In this document: positions 18,206-26,653 of the stretch, in pieces
How positions within the stretch are numbered: the stretch's first letter is position 1
Layout of the letters: each line of letters opens with the position of its first letter
Source of the DNA: an uncultured Bacteroidales bacterium
Lineage (GTDB): Bacteria; Bacteroidota; Bacteroidia; Bacteroidales; Bacteroidaceae
DNA length: 64,000 nucleotides
Reading direction: 5' to 3'
Assembly (NCBI GenBank): GCA_902768125.1
Contig: CACXKA010000003.1
Location: 268,658-332,657 of the forward strand
Position numbers and translations under genes: made by a program
Notes under the pieces: generated by a model
The model's input: the letters and a program-made list of their open reading frames with translations, nothing else
Database searches by the model: none
What the model was told of the DNA's origin: nothing

Positions 18206-19813
18206 ATGCAGAAAATCATTATCTTAGACTTTGGTTCGCAAACCACTCAGTTGATTGGACGTCGTGTCCGTGAACTGAATACGTTTTGCGAAATCATGCC
18301 TTACAACAAGTTTCCGCAGAATGATCCAGACGTGATTGGTGTGATTCTGTCGGGTTCTCCTTACAGCGTTTACGAAGAACGTGCATTCAAGCTTGATTTC
18401 GCACAGATTCGTGGCAAGTATCCCATCCTCGGCATCTGTTATGGTGCCCAGCTGATGGCACACACCTTTGGCGGAAAAGTGGAGCCAGAGGGTACTCGTG
18501 AGTACGGACGTGCCAACCTCGAGTTCATGGAGGAAGGCAATCCTATCCTGAAGGGCTTTGCCAAGAACAGTCAGGTGTGGATGTCTCATGGTGACACCAT
18601 CACCAAGTTGCCTGAAGGCTTCCGTTGCATTGCTTCCACCTCTACCGTCAAGTATGCTGCTTATGCTGCTAACGATGAGAAGATTTGGGGTGTGCAATAT
18701 CATCCAGAGGTGTTCCATTCTATCGATGGAACCCAGTTGCTGAAGAACTTCGTGGTGGACATCTGTGGTGGCAAGCAAGACTGGTCACCAGCATCCTTCG
18801 TTGATCAGACGGTGGCAGAACTTCGTGAACAGGTAGGTGATGATAAGGTCATCCTTGGTCTCTCTGGTGGTGTCGATTCTTCTGTGGCAGCTGTTCTGCT
18901 CAATCGTGCCATTGGCAAGAATCTCACTTGTATCTTCGTGAACAACGGACTTCTCCGTAAGAACGAGTTCACCGACGTGCTTCGCGATTACGAGTGCCTC
19001 GGACTCAACGTGGTGGGTGTCGATGCTTCTCAGAAATTCTATACCGAACTGGCAGGTGTTTCCGAGCCCGAAAAGAAACGCAAGATTATTGGTGCTGGCT
19101 TCATCGATGTGTTCGAGGCAGAAGCCAAGAAGATAGATGGTGCTAAGTGGTTGGCACAGGGTACTATCTATCCCGACCGCATCGAATCCCTCAACATCAC
19201 AGGTAAGGTGATCAAGTCTCACCATAACGTGGGTGGACTGCCAGAGAAGATGGGCCTCAAGCTCTGCGAACCCCTCAAGTGGCTCTTCAAGGACGAAGTG
19301 CGCCGTGTGGGTCGTCAGCTTCAGATGCCTGAACATCTGATTACGCGTCATCCATTCCCTGGTCCAGGTTTGGCTGTCCGCATCCTTGGTGATATCACTC
19401 CTGAGAAAGTGCGTGTATTGCAGGATGCCGATGACATCTTTATTCGTGGTCTCCGCAACTGGAAAGTCAAGCTTTCTGGCGAAGAAGCTCGTAGAGTCCT
19501 TGCTGCTGGAGTGCCAGCTGACATGCAGGATGGCGAGATTGAAGTATCTCTCTACGATCAGATTTGGCAGGCAGGTGCCATCCTCCTTTCCGACGTGAAG
19601 AGTGTCGGTGTGATGGGCGATGAGCGCACCTATGAGAACCCTGTATCACTTCGTGCTGTCACCTCTGCCGATGCCATGACTGCCGACTGGGCAAAGCTCC
19701 CTTACGAGTTCCTTGCCGACGTCAGCAACCAAATCATTCGCAACGTTAAGGGAGTGAATCGCGTATGCTACGATGTGTCCTCAAAACCACCAGCAACGAT
19801 CGAATGGGAGTAA
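18206..19813 (+). CDS. guaA: GMP synthase (glutamine-hydrolysing)
   Basis: The enzyme converts XMP, ATP and glutamine to GMP in purine biosynthesis. The 535-residue protein has an N-terminal class I glutaminase domain with the catalytic Cys78 in GICYGAQ and His in YHPEVFHS, the ATP-pyrophosphatase P-loop SGGVDSS at 220-226, and a C-terminal dimerisation domain ending KPPATIEWE. Length is close to the usual 510-530. It sits in a tight run between a GH10-like gene and a GH51 gene, an unusual mixture of housekeeping and carbohydrate genes. Confidence 0.95.
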   Translation: MQKIIILDFGSQTTQLIGRRVRELNTFCEIMPYNKFPQNDPDVIGVILSGSPYSVYEERAFKLDFAQIRGKYPILGICYGAQLMAHTFGGKVEPEGTREYGRANLEFMEEGNPILKGFAKNSQVWMSHGDTITKLPEGFRCIASTSTVKYAAYAANDEKIWGVQYHPEVFHSIDGTQLLKNFVVDICGGKQDWSPASFVDQTVAELREQVGDDKVILGLSGGVDSSVAAVLLNRAIGKNLTCIFVNNGLLRKNEFTDVLRDYECLGLNVVGVDASQKFYTELAGVSEPEKKRKIIGAGFIDVFEAEAKKIDGAKWLAQGTIYPDRIESLNITGKVIKSHHNVGGLPEKMGLKLCEPLKWLFKDEVRRVGRQLQMPEHLITRHPFPGPGLAVRILGDITPEKVRVLQDADDIFIRGLRNWKVKLSGEEARRVLAAGVPADMQDGEIEVSLYDQIWQAGAILLSDVKSVGVMGDERTYENPVSLRAVTSADAMTADWAKLPYEFLADVSNQIIRNVKGVNRVCYDVSSKPPATIEWE

Positions 19814-19844
19814 TTCCAATATACCTGAAACCTATAACACGAAC

Positions 19845-22370
19845 ATGAAGAAGACCTTATTGTTAGTGTTTCTGGCAATCAGTATGGTTGCCAGAGCACA
19901 GAGTGAGTACACAATCATAGTCGATAGTCGGAAACCCTCTGGCATGATTGACGAGATGCTCTATGGACAACTCTTTGAGCATATCTATTTTAGTGCCAAC
20001 AATGGTGTGTGGCAGGAACTGATTCAGGAACGTTCCTTCGAACCTGAGCAGTATCCTGGCATCCATCCACGTGATGGCTATTTCGACGGTTGGTTTATGG
20101 ATGACGACCAAGTGTTGCATTCGCCTACCCGTTACGAACAGCCACTCAAGATCGACAGCATCAACACTTGTGACTTCGACTTGACGATGGATGTGAACTG
20201 GCGTGCTTACAAGTTGGCACGACGTAGTTGGAGTGGAGGTCTGATGGACATCCGTTTCGCTTTACGCAACAAAGCAGATGGCACTCCTTATTTTGTCCGC
20301 ATTCACGATCCTTATTATGAGAGCCGTACTTTCACGCCAGCTCAGACACAGTCGCAGATTGATGCTGCCAACGAAGCTGCTGCCCGTGCAGCCCTTCAGC
20401 AACAGAGTGCTACAGCCGACTTCTCTATCTGTCAGATGGAAGTACGTGAATCGCAGGGCTTTGGAGGACGTCCAGGACGTCGCATGAATATGTTAACGCC
20501 ATTGGTGTCGGCTCCTGCTTCGAAAGAGCAGGTGAATGAGGATCAGAAGTGGCACAAGCTGCGTGTGGAAAGTCGTGGTAGCAAAGTGACCGTGTTTTGG
20601 GACGGCAAGGAAGTGCTGAGTTACGATGGTCTGGAGAAAGCCGATCGCAACTTCCTCACGTTCTGGGTTAACTATACTGAGGCTACTTATCGCAACATCA
20701 AACTGACAGCCACCGATGGCAAAGTACTCTTCGAGGGCACTCCAGGAGATGTGCAAACCCCAGCTGTTGCTCAGCAATGGACAGCCTTTGGCGAGGGTGG
20801 CAAGTATCGTCTCATTAAGGACGATGCCGTGAATATGCGTTATTCGCAGGAAATTACGGCAAAGACAGAAGCTGGTATTTTCCAAGGTCCACAGAACATC
20901 ATCTCTGGCGAGAAATATGTCGGTTCCATTTATGCCAAAGGCAAGGGAGAACTGATTGTTGGTTTGCGTAATGCGAATGGTCAGTTTGTGGCACGTCAGT
21001 CACTTGGCAAGGTGGGTAAGGATTGGCAGAAGTATTCTTTCACATTGACACCTCAGACCAGTTGCGACGGCGATTTCGCTATCGTCGTGAAGGGTGGTAC
21101 CGTTCAGGTGGATATGGCAACCATGACCACACTGACGGGTATCAATTTGGGTGGATTCCGTCCTGACATCCTGCAGGCGGTCAAGGAGCTGCATCCTACC
21201 TGTCTGCGTTGGCCAGGTGGTGGCTACGTGGCGCAGTACGATTGGAAGTGGGGTATTGGTCCACAGGAGAATCGTGAACGCTGGGCACATTGGATGTGGA
21301 TGGACTACGACCAGAATTGTTTCGGTACTGATGAGTTCATCCGCTTCTGCCGTGAGGTCAATTCCGAACCCGTCATCGTGGTGAGCGTCAAGTTTGAACG
21401 CCCTGCTGAGGAGTACGACCAAATTTTGCAGGATGCTGTCAACTGGCTGCGTTATTGCAATGCTCCTGCCACAGACGAGTGGGGCGCGAAGCGTGCCGCC
21501 AACGGACATCCTGAACCCTATAATGTGAAATACTGGGAGATTGACAACGAGATGTGGGAGATGGGTATCGACCGCTATGAGAAGTGCGTGCGTGACTTCA
21601 GTACGGCGATGCGTAAGATTGATCCTTCCATCAAGATTATTGCTTGTGGTGGTTTCCAAGAGGATGAGCAGTTCATCAAGCGTAGCGGCAATTATTTCGA
21701 CTACCTCAGCTTGCACCACTACGAGCAGCAAGGCGGCTATGCAACCGGTCCCGTACGCTTGGGACAACAGTATGACCGCTATGCCAAGATGATAGCCGAA
21801 GGTCCCAATCCGAACATCAAGCTGTTCATCTCAGAATGGAACCTGAACAGCATTGACTGGCGAACTGGTCTCTTTGCCGGTGGATTCCTGAATACGTGCG
21901 AGGCTCGTGACGTGGTGGCGATGGGTGCAGCGGCTTTGTTCATTCGTCGTACAGATGCCCCTGACTGGAACAACGCCTTCATCAACTTCGATTACAAGGA
22001 TATGTTCAAGGCGCCGAACTGTCAGGTGACAGAACTTTGGTACGACCATTTCTCCAAGTATCGTCTTGCTTACAGTGGTAAAACGGGGAATCTGAGCGTG
22101 AGCACCACCATGCAGGAGAATGGTTCGGGCGTGATTGTCAAGGTGGTGAATCCTACCGACCAACCTGCCACCTTGCGTGTCAAGGGTGATTGGAATGGTG
22201 TCAAAGGTGCTGCCTTCGAGTATTATGCTCCAGGTTCGCTGACCGTAGCCAACAGTATGGAAAACAAGAACGCCGTTGCCTTGCAGAAAGCAACGCCAAA
22301 GACAGAAGGAACTGATGTGGTGCTTTCCCTGCCAGCTCTTTCTGCCGGTGTTCTGACGATTACAAAATAA
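19845..22370 (+). CDS. Alpha-L-arabinofuranosidase, GH51
   Basis: The secreted enzyme releases arabinose from arabinan or arabinoxylan. The frame opens at 19773, inside guaA, but the ATG at 19845 starts a signal peptide (MKKTLLLVFLAISMVARAQ). The 841-residue protein has an N-terminal concanavalin-like region (about 95-300), unusual for containing an Ala/Gln-rich loop (about 155-190), a carbohydrate-binding-like region (about 315-420), then the catalytic barrel with acid/base Glu569 (EIDNEMWEMG) and nucleophile Glu664 (FISEWNLN), and a C-terminal beta domain. It ends before a strong bidirectional terminator. Confidence 0.92.
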   Translation: MKKTLLLVFLAISMVARAQSEYTIIVDSRKPSGMIDEMLYGQLFEHIYFSANNGVWQELIQERSFEPEQYPGIHPRDGYFDGWFMDDDQVLHSPTRYEQPLKIDSINTCDFDLTMDVNWRAYKLARRSWSGGLMDIRFALRNKADGTPYFVRIHDPYYESRTFTPAQTQSQIDAANEAAARAALQQQSATADFSICQMEVRESQGFGGRPGRRMNMLTPLVSAPASKEQVNEDQKWHKLRVESRGSKVTVFWDGKEVLSYDGLEKADRNFLTFWVNYTEATYRNIKLTATDGKVLFEGTPGDVQTPAVAQQWTAFGEGGKYRLIKDDAVNMRYSQEITAKTEAGIFQGPQNIISGEKYVGSIYAKGKGELIVGLRNANGQFVARQSLGKVGKDWQKYSFTLTPQTSCDGDFAIVVKGGTVQVDMATMTTLTGINLGGFRPDILQAVKELHPTCLRWPGGGYVAQYDWKWGIGPQENRERWAHWMWMDYDQNCFGTDEFIRFCREVNSEPVIVVSVKFERPAEEYDQILQDAVNWLRYCNAPATDEWGAKRAANGHPEPYNVKYWEIDNEMWEMGIDRYEKCVRDFSTAMRKIDPSIKIIACGGFQEDEQFIKRSGNYFDYLSLHHYEQQGGYATGPVRLGQQYDRYAKMIAEGPNPNIKLFISEWNLNSIDWRTGLFAGGFLNTCEARDVVAMGAAALFIRRTDAPDWNNAFINFDYKDMFKAPNCQVTELWYDHFSKYRLAYSGKTGNLSVSTTMQENGSGVIVKVVNPTDQPATLRVKGDWNGVKGAAFEYYAPGSLTVANSMENKNAVALQKATPKTEGTDVVLSLPALSAGVLTITK

Positions 22371-22386
22371 AGATTTATTCATCAAT

Positions 22387-22420
22387 AAGAGAGGGGCGCG
22401 AATCATCGCGTCCCTCTCTT
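22387..22420. terminator. Bidirectional terminator between GH51 and sppA
   Basis: A 15-base stem (22387-22401 with 22406-22420, one G-U pair) with a four-base loop lies between the convergent GH51 and sppA genes. The outer AAGAGAGGGG/CCCTCTCTT arms recur in the terminator at 57329-57359. Confidence 0.8.
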
Positions 22421-22440
22421 GTGTTGTTGATGCTATCGTC

Positions 22441-24225
22441 TTAGAGCTTGAACTTCAGACGATAGGGGAGAGCAGCCTGCATGCCACTCTTTTGGCGTAC
22501 ATTCTTGATATCTGCCCAGAATGAATAGTATTCGCCGAGGGTTTCCTTGAGTTGCTTGTCGGCATAGCTGCTGCCTTGCATCTCTTCGAGGAGTTGGTCA
22601 AAGACGGTGGTCTTGGCGGGATAGTTCATGATAGATGCCTCATCCACCTTGGCGAGTTTCTTAGCCTTCTCAATGGCAGCATCGAGACTACCGAGTTCGT
22701 CAACCAAACCGATTTGCTTGGCATGGAGTCCTGTCCACACGCGGCCCTCGCCAATCTTCTTGATGTCATCTTGTTTCATCTTGCGGCCATCAGCACAACG
22801 CTTGGTGAAAAGTTCATAGCCATTGTTGATGTACTTCTGGGCGATGGCACGTTCCTGTTCTGTGAAAGGACGAGAGATGTCGCCGAAGTCAGCATACTGG
22901 TTCGTCTTGACCGTGTTGAAATGCACACCCAGTTTGTCGTTCAGCAGTCCGCTGGCGTTGGGGAACATGCCGAAGATGCCGATGGAACCTGTGATGGTGG
23001 TGGGCTCGGCATAGATGTAGTCTGCAGCACAGCTGATGTAGTATCCGCCAGAAGCGGCCATGTCGCCCATGCTGACCACGATGGGTTTCTTTGCCTTGAT
23101 CTTCATCACCTCATGCCAGATTTGTTCGCTGGCAAAGGCGGAACCGCCACCAGAATTCACACGCAGCACGACGGCTTTCACGTTGTCGTCATCGGCAAGT
23201 TTCTGTAAGTCTTTGCTCACAGTCTTACCCACGATTTCAGGTGAGTAGTCCCACTCCGAAGTGGGTTCTTCCACGATGTCTCCCACGGCATAATAGACTG
23301 CCACGACATTGCCGCTGATACCCTTTGGCTCGTTGTTGGCGATGCCGGCAAGGTCTTTCACGGAGATGGTGTTGTAGTCGTCAGGACTGTCCACCTTCAT
23401 CATGTTGGCGATGGTCTGCTTCACGGCGTCGCTGTAGGCAATTTTATCGACCAGCTTCTCCTTCTTATAGACGGTTGTCTCACGCAGAAGCATCATGGAG
23501 TCAGCGAGTTCGTTGAGCTTTGCCTCGCTGATGCCGCGGCTCTTGCTGACCGCCTTGGTGATTTCGCTCCAGATTTCTCTGTCGTAGGTTTCAATCTGTT
23601 CGCGGTTGGCATCGCTCATTTCAGAGAGCAGGTAAGGCTCCACGGCACTCTTGTAAGTACCCACTTTCACCACCTGCATGTCCACGCCAATCTTGTCGAG
23701 CAAGTCCTTGTAATAAGTGACGGTGCTGCTCAGTCCGTCCCACTCGATGACGCCTTGTGGATTCACAATCACGGAGTCGGCAGCCGAACAAAGGTAATAA
23801 GCACCTTGCGTGTACAGGTCTCCATAGGCAACGATGAACTTGCCTTCCTTCTTGAAGTCCTCCAGCGCCTTGCGGATGGTCTGCAAAGTGGCTGGCATCG
23901 CACCTGCGAATGTACCTGCTTCCATATAGATGCCCTTCACTTTCGGTTCCTTCTTGGCATGCTCAATGGCGTTGAGGATGTCGTCAAGACCCTGTTCCGT
24001 CAAAGCTGAGTTACCCAAGAGGTCGGCAAAAGGATTCTCCTCACTACGTTCGTTGATGCTTCCCTCCAACTGGATGACCAGCACGCTGTTGTCTTTCACG
24101 TTGGCAGTCACGCTGTCCATGGATGCCATGCCCATCAGACAGAAGATGGACAGGATGGTGATGATGGCCACCACCAGGAAGATGCCCACGACGGTGGCGC
24201 ATACATACTTAAAGAACTGTTTCAT
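22441..24225 (-). CDS. sppA: Signal peptide peptidase SppA, 67-kDa type
   Basis: This inner-membrane serine peptidase degrades cleaved signal peptides. The frame opens at 24300, but the ATG at 24225 directly precedes the single N-terminal membrane helix (about 5-35). The 594-residue protein has two repeated ClpP-like domains, with GDLYTQGAYYLCSAADSV in the first (the region of the catalytic Lys) and the nucleophilic Ser in GDMAASGGYYISCAAD of the second. Length is that of the fused type. Its start overlaps the end of the CPBP protease gene by 17 bases, so both are expressed together. Confidence 0.92.
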   Translation of the reverse strand: MKQFFKYVCATVVGIFLVVAIITILSIFCLMGMASMDSVTANVKDNSVLVIQLEGSINERSEENPFADLLGNSALTEQGLDDILNAIEHAKKEPKVKGIYMEAGTFAGAMPATLQTIRKALEDFKKEGKFIVAYGDLYTQGAYYLCSAADSVIVNPQGVIEWDGLSSTVTYYKDLLDKIGVDMQVVKVGTYKSAVEPYLLSEMSDANREQIETYDREIWSEITKAVSKSRGISEAKLNELADSMMLLRETTVYKKEKLVDKIAYSDAVKQTIANMMKVDSPDDYNTISVKDLAGIANNEPKGISGNVVAVYYAVGDIVEEPTSEWDYSPEIVGKTVSKDLQKLADDDNVKAVVLRVNSGGGSAFASEQIWHEVMKIKAKKPIVVSMGDMAASGGYYISCAADYIYAEPTTITGSIGIFGMFPNASGLLNDKLGVHFNTVKTNQYADFGDISRPFTEQERAIAQKYINNGYELFTKRCADGRKMKQDDIKKIGEGRVWTGLHAKQIGLVDELGSLDAAIEKAKKLAKVDEASIMNYPAKTTVFDQLLEEMQGSSYADKQLKETLGEYYSFWADIKNVRQKSGMQAALPYRLKFKL

Positions 24226-25156
24226 TGTTGTTAGGTATTTGATTTGTTTGTTCTGTTGATTCGATGATTTCACTTGATTCGACGATTTCTGTGGCTTCAC
24301 TCAGTTCCACGGCTGCTGTCGGTGTGTCGACAAATCGCTCGCTCTGATATTTCTGCCAGAAGGCTTTGAGCCAAAAGATGCCGATGACAATGATGGGAAT
24401 GCAGATGCCCGAGGCCATAGCTGGTCCGCCCAGAAAATCCGACAGTTGGGCTTCTTCGGCTTCCTCGCCCATCATCACCATCATCACCACAGCTGTGCTG
24501 TTGTTGACGATGTGCAATATACTTGGAATAACGATATTTCCTGTCTTATAGTATATGACACCGAAAACAAAACCAATAATGGTCGCAAAAGGAATCTGTG
24601 CTGGGTTCCAATGGATGATGCCAAACACCAATGCGCTTGCTGTGATTGCCACCCATTTATTCATGCCTCCTCTCAGCATCGAGCCGAGCAATGCCTCGCG
24701 GAAGACGAACTCCTCCACGATGGGACCGATGACACCAATCGACAAGGCGCCTACCACGCTGAGGGACATGCCGGTGAAGATCTTCGACATGTCGTCGGGG
24801 AGGTCTAACATCTCGGAAAGGATGTCCGAGTAGAAGATCAGACAGACAGCTCCGACGATGGCGAAGAGACCAGTCTTCCAGTCAATCATCTTGAAGTTCA
24901 CCACGTACTTCCAGTCCACCAGTCGTAACAAGGCGAGGATGCCAATCATGAGGATGTCGCTGACGATGAGTCCCCAAGCCAATGCGTCGCCCATCATGAA
25001 GTAACTCATGAATGCCTCTTGGTTGCCCGACTTTGCAAGCGTCATGAACACATCTGGATTTTTGGCAAATGCCACGGCCGCCATGACCAGCGCACCCACC
25101 ACCTGCATCACCAGAAACATGATGATCACCAATATAGGATATAATACTTTTTTCAT
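24209..25156 (-). CDS. CPBP family intramembrane glutamic protease
   Basis: The 315-residue membrane protein has about seven hydrophobic helices and the CPBP/Abi motifs EEFVFRE (catalytic Glu pair plus Arg), FGIIHWN and HIVNNS. Such proteases cleave prenylated or membrane-embedded substrates. The C-terminal tail after residue 275 is Glu/Ser/Thr-rich (repeated EIxESSEII type) and probably cytoplasmic. It sits between the XRE regulator and SppA, suggesting a membrane-protein quality-control group. Confidence 0.88.
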   Translation of the reverse strand: MKKVLYPILVIIMFLVMQVVGALVMAAVAFAKNPDVFMTLAKSGNQEAFMSYFMMGDALAWGLIVSDILMIGILALLRLVDWKYVVNFKMIDWKTGLFAIVGAVCLIFYSDILSEMLDLPDDMSKIFTGMSLSVVGALSIGVIGPIVEEFVFREALLGSMLRGGMNKWVAITASALVFGIIHWNPAQIPFATIIGFVFGVIYYKTGNIVIPSILHIVNNSTAVVMMVMMGEEAEEAQLSDFLGGPAMASGICIPIIVIGIFWLKAFWQKYQSERFVDTPTAAVELSEATEIVESSEIIESTEQTNQIPNNNETVL

Positions 25157-25162
25157 AAGTCT

Positions 25163-25190
25163 TTAACCTTTAACCGTTAACCGTTAATCT
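25163..25190. repeat. TTAACCG-type heptamer repeat, four units
   Basis: Four consecutive seven-base units (TTAACCT, TTAACCG, TTAACCG, TTAATCT) fill the space between the XRE and CPBP genes, and the last unit supplies the XRE stop codon. Confidence 0.8.
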
Positions 25191-25384
25191 TTATATTCAA
25201 GAATGTCTCCGGGCTGGCAGTCCAACACCTTGCAGATAGCCTCCAAGGTGGAGAAGCGTACAGCCTTTGCCTTTCCCGTTTTCAGCACCGACAGGTTGGC
25301 TTGCGTGATGCCGATGCGTTCAGCCAATTCACCTGATGACATCTTCCTGCGTGCCATCATCACGTCTAAGTTCACGATGATCAT
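25184..25384 (-). CDS. Small XRE/Cro-type helix-turn-helix regulator
   Basis: The 66-residue protein is a single HTH domain: SSGELAERIGITQANLSVLKTGK forms helices 2-3, followed by FSTLEAICKVLDCQPGDILEY, the signature of YozG/Cro-like regulators. Such genes typically accompany DUF2975 membrane proteins, as here. The ATG at 25384 overlaps the stop of the upstream small membrane gene by four bases. It probably regulates its own operon; the operator is not identified. Confidence 0.9.
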   Translation of the reverse strand: MIIVNLDVMMARRKMSSGELAERIGITQANLSVLKTGKAKAVRFSTLEAICKVLDCQPGDILEYKD

Positions 25385-25599
25385 GATTCCGATGTTTTTT
25401 TAGAATGAGTTAATGCGAAAAATGCGTTTACAATGGAGCAAATAGCAAAGGTGATGGTGCACCAGGTGTGGACGGTTACCTCTTCTCCTACCAGTTGCTG
25501 GTAGATCATCACACCCAGCACGCCGACAGCCACTACGCTACATACCAATAATGTCACCCACAATATGCGTTGTTTCGTTGTCAAATTATTCCATTCCAT
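25381..25599 (-). CDS. Small two-helix membrane protein
   Basis: The frame opens at 25632, but the ATG at 25599 (MEWNNLTTKQ) is the better start because the upstream stretch lies in a repeat-rich spacer. The 72-residue protein has two predicted membrane helices (about 11-32 and 42-62) joined by a short loop. No family was recognised. It lies between the DUF2975 gene and the XRE gene and overlaps the latter by four bases. Confidence 0.7.
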   Translation of the reverse strand: MEWNNLTTKQRILWVTLLVCSVVAVGVLGVMIYQQLVGEEVTVHTWCTITFAICSIVNAFFALTHSKKTSES

Positions 25600-25627
25600 A
25601 ATATTCCTGATTTTATTGTTCTTAAAC

Positions 25628-25662
25628 CTCAAATCTCAAATCTCAAACCTCAAATCTCAAAC
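25628..25662. repeat. CTCAAAT/C heptamer repeat, five units
   Basis: Five consecutive seven-base units of CTCAAAY occupy the spacer between the DUF2975 gene and the small membrane protein gene. Confidence 0.85.
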
Positions 25663-25664
25663 CT

Positions 25665-26339
25665 TTAAATCGTCAACTCCTGTTCCTCCTTCATCTGGCG
25701 ACCGATCTTGAAGATTTGTCCCATCAGCAGCATGCCGAAGGCAGAGTAGAGCAGGGCAGAGTCAGGAAACTGCGTGATCATGTGGTTGTAATCGGCAAAC
25801 TCAAATGTCTGCACATTCAGGAAGTGGTTTGTCAGCTGTGTGACCCATCCCAGCACATACATGCCAAACACAGACCATCCGCCCCAAGCCAGTTGTGTCT
25901 CCATGCTCTTCTCGAAGATCTTTCCTTTGTTCACCGCAATGATGAGTTTGATGAATGCAATCCAGAAGATGATCATGAACGCCCAGCTGAAATAACCGAT
26001 GGCCTGAATAATCTGCATTCTGTGTCCAGCGTCCTTCGACCATACAACAGCCACAACTGGCATGAACCCCATCTTCTCGCCCGTCTTTTCGTTCACGATG
26101 CTGTCTGTAATCTCCAGCGGATTCTTTCGCATCATCTCCACAGGCACCATCTCATTCACCATCTTCATTCCCCAGAGTGGGTCGCGCTTCACGCCTTTCT
26201 CGTTGTCACTCTTTGCCAGTTCCCATCCAGCCTTACCGCCAGTGTACATCTGATACCCAGTTTGAACCATTGTCAGACCGATTCCAAATACGATAGCTGC
26301 TATCAGCAGACCGCAATACAAATTAAATTTCTTTTTCAT
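25665..26339 (-). CDS. DUF2975 domain membrane protein
   Basis: The 224-residue protein has an N-terminal membrane helix (about 8-27), a soluble loop of about 85 residues and three more helices (near 117-138, 155-172 and 193-212). The arrangement and the C-terminal QIFKIGRQMKEEQE match the DUF2975 family, generally encoded with a small XRE regulator. The function is unknown; a membrane-located partner of the regulator is a reasonable inference. It is the first gene of a five-gene minus-strand operon with a well-formed promoter. Confidence 0.8.
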   Translation of the reverse strand: MKKKFNLYCGLLIAAIVFGIGLTMVQTGYQMYTGGKAGWELAKSDNEKGVKRDPLWGMKMVNEMVPVEMMRKNPLEITDSIVNEKTGEKMGFMPVVAVVWSKDAGHRMQIIQAIGYFSWAFMIIFWIAFIKLIIAVNKGKIFEKSMETQLAWGGWSVFGMYVLGWVTQLTNHFLNVQTFEFADYNHMITQFPDSALLYSAFGMLLMGQIFKIGRQMKEEQELTI

Positions 26340-26417
26340 CTTGTTTTAGGTTTTAATTGTGAATAATTTATTGTTTGTTTTGATGTATTTATCGTTATTC
26401 GAGAAATATTTTCGGTG

Positions 26418-26449
26418 CAAAGGTAAAACATCTTTTGATAACTTCCAAA
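26418..26449 (-). promoter_or_regulatory. Promoter of the DUF2975-XRE-CPBP-sppA operon
   Basis: On the minus strand TTTG (26446-26449) and TACCTTTG (26418-26425) are separated by 20 bases, a full match to the Bacteroidetes promoter. It sits in a 314-base divergent region (26340-26653); the rest of that region is AT-rich and holds only this and the opposite promoter. Confidence 0.75.
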
Positions 26450-26574
26450 TAAAAACGGAAAAATTTTATCGAAAAACAATAATTTTTTTATTTTTTACGT
26501 GACGAACCCCTCAAAACGCCCTAAAATAGTGACAAACTCCCTTTTCTCGTGAATTGATAAAAAGTGCTAAATTC

Positions 26575-26605
26575 TTTGCCGTTTTGTGGATTTGGTCTAT
26601 CTTTG
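26575..26605 (+). promoter_or_regulatory. Promoter of the thioredoxin-domain gene
   Basis: TTTG (26575-26578) and TATCTTTG (26598-26605) are 19 bases apart, followed by a leader of about 40 bases before the ATG at 26654. Confidence 0.75.
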
Positions 26606-26653
26606 TAGCGAAAATCTCGTCAAGCCTATACATCTTTTATATATAATACACCT

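Noticed and set aside
25716-26366. 216-codon plus-strand frame opposite the DUF2975 gene
   Set aside because: The opposite strand has membrane helices, a promoter and operon context; the plus frame is His/Gln-rich shadow.
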